A DNA stretch of 64,000 nt, from positions 310,001-374,000 of the forward strand of contig JAOUNS010000001.1 in assembly GCA_029880855.1 (NCBI GenBank). The letters are read 5' to 3'. The notes below the pieces were generated by a model. It did not search any database, was not told the origin of the DNA, and worked only from the letters and a program-made list of their open reading frames with translations. Shown here one piece after another: positions 60,617 to 64,000 of the stretch. A program made the position numbers and the translations under genes. Positions within the stretch are counted from its first letter, which is position 1. Every line of letters begins with the position of its first letter. This DNA comes from Gammaproteobacteria bacterium. Lineage in GTDB: Bacteria; Pseudomonadota; Gammaproteobacteria; UBA6429; Thiohalophilaceae.

Positions 60617-62841
60617 GGCGCATACCCCAGTTTTTCTGATTTAAGCAGCGCCTTTTCCGATTCTGCATAGCGATCCAGCATGCCCAGTGCGATGCCCATG
60701 ATGTAATAGGCCCGCCCGTTTTTTGCATCCAGCTTGATGATCTTTCTGGAGACTGCCAGTGATTTTTCATACTCGCCCATATCGATGTGATGCTCGGCCA
60801 GTTCCGCCATTGCCTTCAGGTCAAGGGGGTTTTTCCGTAATTTATTCTTTATCTCGTTGCGTGCGGTTCGGGTTTTGTCATAGACCAGTTGTAAATCCCA
60901 TTGGGATTTGTTGATGGCCTGCACAATGCTTTTACGGAATTTTTCAAACTCCGCCAGACGGACCAGATGATCAGTAAAGACATATTTACTGGACACGACC
61001 GCCTTGTCAGCCGCGATCGTATGGCTGTGAGTGGTCTTAATCCATTTTGAATTGTGTTCCAGCGCCTTGTTATCGAATTTCACCGCATAGCTTGCCGATG
61101 GCAAATCATAAATATTTTTCAGTGAAACGGTAAAGCTCAGCCCATATTGGTAATCATGCACTCGCTCTGTCTGTTTGATCAACTCATTCACTGAGGAAAA
61201 GAGTTTCGCAACAAAAAACACATTGGTGTGATATTTGAGCAGTTTTTTGTTTTCGTTATAGGCATTTTTATATACAACATCCAGGTTGATGGTCAGTGGC
61301 TTGCTGACATCCTTGTGATCACTGTATTTGATATTTTTAATCTCACCGTCATTGTAAACATCCTTGATAAATTTTTTCACACCCTTTTCCGGTTCGGACA
61401 GCGAATTCAGATAACCACGCCAGTAGTTGCCCACCGCACCGTACAGGACAAACGTCACGCTTTGGACAATGTCATCCCCGACATAATGATACCGGTTGGT
61501 CACAACCGCATTGTTTAGTGCGGCGGCAGAAGCGGGGATCTGCTGCAATTGTCCGCCTTTACCGTCGATGACAAACGCTGTCCTTGTTTCCAGTGTGGTA
61601 TGGATCCCCGGGAACTGTGCCTCTGAGCCGCTGGTATCCATCCAGATATCTTCATCCGGAATATAGGTGATCATATGTGAAAACTGCATGGTCGGTATGT
61701 GTTTATCTACCTCCATCTCGGGGAAGGTGCGCAGGATGGCGGGGCGGGCGTTGATTCCGGCCGCGCGCAACAGCGACACAATCAACACCGTTTGATCCTT
61801 GCAATCACCGTAGCGGTTTTTTAACACGATACCCGGCTGATGCGGGGTATAACCGCCCCTGTTTAAATGTGCGCCTACATATCGCACGTTGTCCTGCATG
61901 TATTTGTAGACGGCCTTAATCTTCTCCTTGCGGGTCTTTTTACCCTTGACGATCTCTGCCGCCAGGGCGCGCAGTTTTTTATCCGGTTTGAGGACCGGCT
62001 CATAGATCTGCGCCGCCCATTTATCCACGTCCTGCCAGGATTTAATCGTACTCATATCCAGGTACGGCAGCAGTTTGTCAAAGGTCTGCATACCGTCTTC
62101 CAGTTTGAGTTTAGGCAGGTTGGTCAGCGTCCAGCTGCGCCGAATACGTTGGCCGGGCAGTTTTTTGGTTTGCACTACATCCCCGGCATTCACGATTTTA
62201 TATTTGAAGTATTCGCTTTCCGGCATTTCCAGCACGATTTGTGATTTGCGCGTCCTTTCCACACTCAGACTCTGTTTGGCGATGGAGTAATGGAAATGAT
62301 GAAAAAAGGGCTGCTTCATCCAGTACTGATCCATGGTCTGCCGGACTGTCTTGCGCGACAGCTGATACTCGATGATGGTATTTTCGGCAATGGCCGGCAG
62401 GGAGAAAGTCAACTGTTTACGCTCGCCGAAGATATAGTTTTCAGCAACGTCCTCGATTTTCATGGCATCGCGCTCAACATTGAAGACCTTGCCGTCAGCA
62501 GTGATCAGACGGGCGAAGTCAAGGCGCATGTCGGAATAGTAGCTGTTAAAGCGAATACTGATCTGGCTGTAATCATCGGCCGCCGATTTGTTGAGAATTT
62601 TAACGGCGATATACTCTTTCGAGTCGAGATTGCCTTTGCCGTCAGAGCTGACCAGGAAATAATTCAACAAGGCCACCGAGCCGGCCTTTTTGTCTTCTTC
62701 TGACGGTGTATACCCGGCAGTAATGGTTGCTAACGGTGGTGCGATACGCTCCGCTGCGGCCTGCACTGTCTGTGCCAGTATCTGTACCAACAACAGGCCG
62801 CTTAAGACCGTTAGTAAATGAAATTTCCTTTTCCCGGACAT
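60613..62841 (-). CDS. Exported DUF3857 / transglutaminase-like protein with TPR tail
   Basis: A 742-residue protein. The signal peptide ends near TVQAA. Residues about 60-240 fit DUF3857 (YIAVKILNKSAADDYSQISIRFNSYYSDMRL), about 265-400 hold the transglutaminase-like domain with the catalytic cysteine in NRYGDCKDQTVLIVSLLRAAGINARPA and the later histidine in FSHMITYIPDEDIWMDTS. A TPR pair closes it (AELAEHHIDMGEYEKSLAVSRKIIKLDAKNGRAYYIMGIALG). GGAAGGGGGGGA ribosome site. Such proteins act in the periplasm; the reaction is probably a peptide transfer or cleavage. It is the first gene of a two-gene operon. Confidence 0.88.
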   Translation of the reverse strand: MSGKRKFHLLTVLSGLLLVQILAQTVQAAAERIAPPLATITAGYTPSEEDKKAGSVALLNYFLVSSDGKGNLDSKEYIAVKILNKSAADDYSQISIRFNSYYSDMRLDFARLITADGKVFNVERDAMKIEDVAENYIFGERKQLTFSLPAIAENTIIEYQLSRKTVRQTMDQYWMKQPFFHHFHYSIAKQSLSVERTRKSQIVLEMPESEYFKYKIVNAGDVVQTKKLPGQRIRRSWTLTNLPKLKLEDGMQTFDKLLPYLDMSTIKSWQDVDKWAAQIYEPVLKPDKKLRALAAEIVKGKKTRKEKIKAVYKYMQDNVRYVGAHLNRGGYTPHQPGIVLKNRYGDCKDQTVLIVSLLRAAGINARPAILRTFPEMEVDKHIPTMQFSHMITYIPDEDIWMDTSGSEAQFPGIHTTLETRTAFVIDGKGGQLQQIPASAAALNNAVVTNRYHYVGDDIVQSVTFVLYGAVGNYWRGYLNSLSEPEKGVKKFIKDVYNDGEIKNIKYSDHKDVSKPLTINLDVVYKNAYNENKKLLKYHTNVFFVAKLFSSVNELIKQTERVHDYQYGLSFTVSLKNIYDLPSASYAVKFDNKALEHNSKWIKTTHSHTIAADKAVVSSKYVFTDHLVRLAEFEKFRKSIVQAINKSQWDLQLVYDKTRTARNEIKNKLRKNPLDLKAMAELAEHHIDMGEYEKSLAVSRKIIKLDAKNGRAYYIMGIALGMLDRYAESEKALLKSEKLGYAP

Positions 62842-63162
62842 TCTCCCCCCCTTCCACGAAAACTGTTCAAGTGTTTATCTTAATAGCTGCTCACGATTTA
62901 TAAAACAGCTGTATGCATTTTTTCCACCGCCGGTCGGCTCCTGTTCCGGCAGGGGTCCTGCAGCCGGTGCCGCCGTTTGCATCAACACGGACCGATGCGC
63001 CTGGTGTTTATCGCCGCTACCGTTGCAGGCAAATCTGGCCGGCCGATCTCTTTTCGACTATTCTGCACTACTATATAGAACAGTCCGGACATGTCCGCCG
63101 TGTATAGCCGACTCGTCACAGGACAACCTCGGGCAACCATCACACAGGTGTTTAAGGTAACC
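62842..63162. other. Divergent intergenic region, no gene seen
   Basis: About 320 bases between the transglutaminase gene and the MscS gene. It contains GC-rich stretches and no long palindrome or RNA gene that I can identify. It must hold the promoters for both divergent genes. Confidence 0.4.
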
Positions 63163-64000
63163 ATGCCAACTCAGAGCAACAATCTGCAGGGTGACGTCCT
63201 CAGCGGCCTGCAACCGATCATCGGTTTCTTCGGTAATTATCCCTTTATGCAGTCCCTGGTGATTTTGGTATTGTTCCTGTTCATCGCCTATGCCACCCGT
63301 ACCGTCCTGAGCAGGGTCCTGGGCAAAATGGCGGAACGCACCAAAATAAAGTGGGATGATCATGTGGTCGGCCTGTTACAACGTCCGATTTTTCTGACCG
63401 TCCTGTTGCTGGGTTTGCTGACGGCTGTCTTGCCGCTGAAATTCCCCGCCGATTTGGTGGACGTCGTGCAGTCCATTGTCGCCACCGTTCTGATCGTGGC
63501 CTGGACCCGCTTCCTGATGCGCCTGTCCCAAATCATGCTGGCCGGTATCAGCAAGAATACCCGCACCCAGTCCCTGATTAAGCCGCAAACCCGGCCTTTG
63601 TTTGAAAACCTCGGTTTTATCCTGATCATCATCATCGCGATCTACTTTGTCTTCCGCGCCTGGAATATCGACATGACCGCCTGGCTGGCCTCTGCCGGTA
63701 TCCTCGGTATCGCCATCGGTTTTGCCGCCAAGGATACTCTCGCCAATCTGTTCTCCGGGGTGTTCATTCTGGCCGATGCGCCCTACAAGCTGGGTGACTA
63801 TATCGTGCTGGATACCGGTGAACGGGGCAAGGTCACCGCCATCGGCCTGCGCAGTACGCGCTTGCTGACCCGCGACGATGTGGAGATCACCATTCCCAAT
63901 GCCATCATGGGTAACAGTCGCATCACCAACCAGTCCGGCGGGCCATATGAGAAGTTTCGTATTCGGATCAAGGTCGGCGTGGCATACGGATCAGATATCG
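63163..64000 (+). CDS. mscS: MscS-family mechanosensitive channel (3' end outside window)
   Basis: About 279 codons are visible before the window edge. After an N-terminal region (MPTQSNNLQGDVLSGLQPI) come two hydrophobic segments, an inward third segment and the signature MscS pore helix DMTAWLASAGILGIAIGFAAKDTLANLFSGVFI, followed by the beta domain YKLGDYIVLDTGERGKVTAIGLRSTRLLTRDDVEITIPNAIMGNSRITNQSGG. The channel opens under membrane tension and protects from hypoosmotic shock. ATG at 63163 has AAGG five bases upstream; a GTG 15 bases earlier is in frame. Confidence 0.94.
   Translation, partial: MPTQSNNLQGDVLSGLQPIIGFFGNYPFMQSLVILVLFLFIAYATRTVLSRVLGKMAERTKIKWDDHVVGLLQRPIFLTVLLLGLLTAVLPLKFPADLVDVVQSIVATVLIVAWTRFLMRLSQIMLAGISKNTRTQSLIKPQTRPLFENLGFILIIIIAIYFVFRAWNIDMTAWLASAGILGIAIGFAAKDTLANLFSGVFILADAPYKLGDYIVLDTGERGKVTAIGLRSTRLLTRDDVEITIPNAIMGNSRITNQSGGPYEKFRIRIKVGVAYGSDI

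Overview
The window reads as about 64 kb of chromosome from a free-living gammaproteobacterium. The first 6 kb carry mnmG, rsmG, parA, parB, atpI and atpB in the order typical of gammaproteobacterial chromosomes. The rest holds families common in environmental Gammaproteobacteria: a membrane-anchored cytochrome c5-like protein, a DsrC/TusE-like protein, DUF3579, DUF1488, QEGLA-motif and TIGR03790 proteins. A position near the sulfur-oxidising Chromatiales is only an inference. Most of the window is clearly GC-rich. Several accessory blocks are visibly AT-rich: about 13.5-15.1 kb, 28.9-31.6 kb, 32.6-36.8 kb and 38.0-40.0 kb.

Layout. 1-6.2 kb: atpB (cut by the window edge), atpI, parB, parA, rsmG, a DUF302 protein and mnmG, all on the minus strand. 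6.3-13.5 kb: an outer-membrane protein, two small paralogues, an HTH regulator joined to an LplT-PlsC phospholipid-remodelling fusion, and Rep helicase. 13.5-17.1 kb: a leaderless M15-type peptidase followed by a small exported protein (effector/immunity-like), an SH3 protein, cytochrome c5, and tRNA-Arg(CCG) preceded by a duplicated copy of its 5' end. 17.2-26.7 kb: an AraC regulator facing two cupins; a methanethiol methyltransferase (MddA-like) with a newly noticed 57-residue leader gene, facing an HxlR regulator across two matching operator palindromes; two transporters; and DUF1488, DUF1835 and lysine-rich small proteins.

27-46 kb is the accessory zone. It holds a Tat-exported PLP decarboxylase, a group of small exported and TPR proteins, an M23-like lipoprotein, and a tightly packed three-gene operon: Ser/Thr kinase, compact SF1 helicase and a protein I do not recognise. 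Then come an oxidoreductase, three tandem paralogues of unknown function, a QEGLA-type metallopeptidase and a 1043-residue secreted TIGR03790 protein.

46-64 kb returns to GC-rich sequence with signalling genes: a hybrid-less histidine kinase, a substrate-binding protein overlapping a PAS-GGDEF enzyme, and a second GGDEF enzyme. It also holds a DEAD-box RNA helicase, an 800-bp palindrome-rich intergenic repeat, a single-cysteine DsrC/TusE-like protein, a coupled pair of exported transglutaminase and TPR proteins, and the start of an MscS channel.

The best candidate for an undescribed system is the kinase-helicase-unknown operon at 32680-36707. It has the compactness, base composition and enzyme mix of an anti-phage defence cassette, but it has none of the partner genes of the kinase-containing systems I know (BREX/Pgl).
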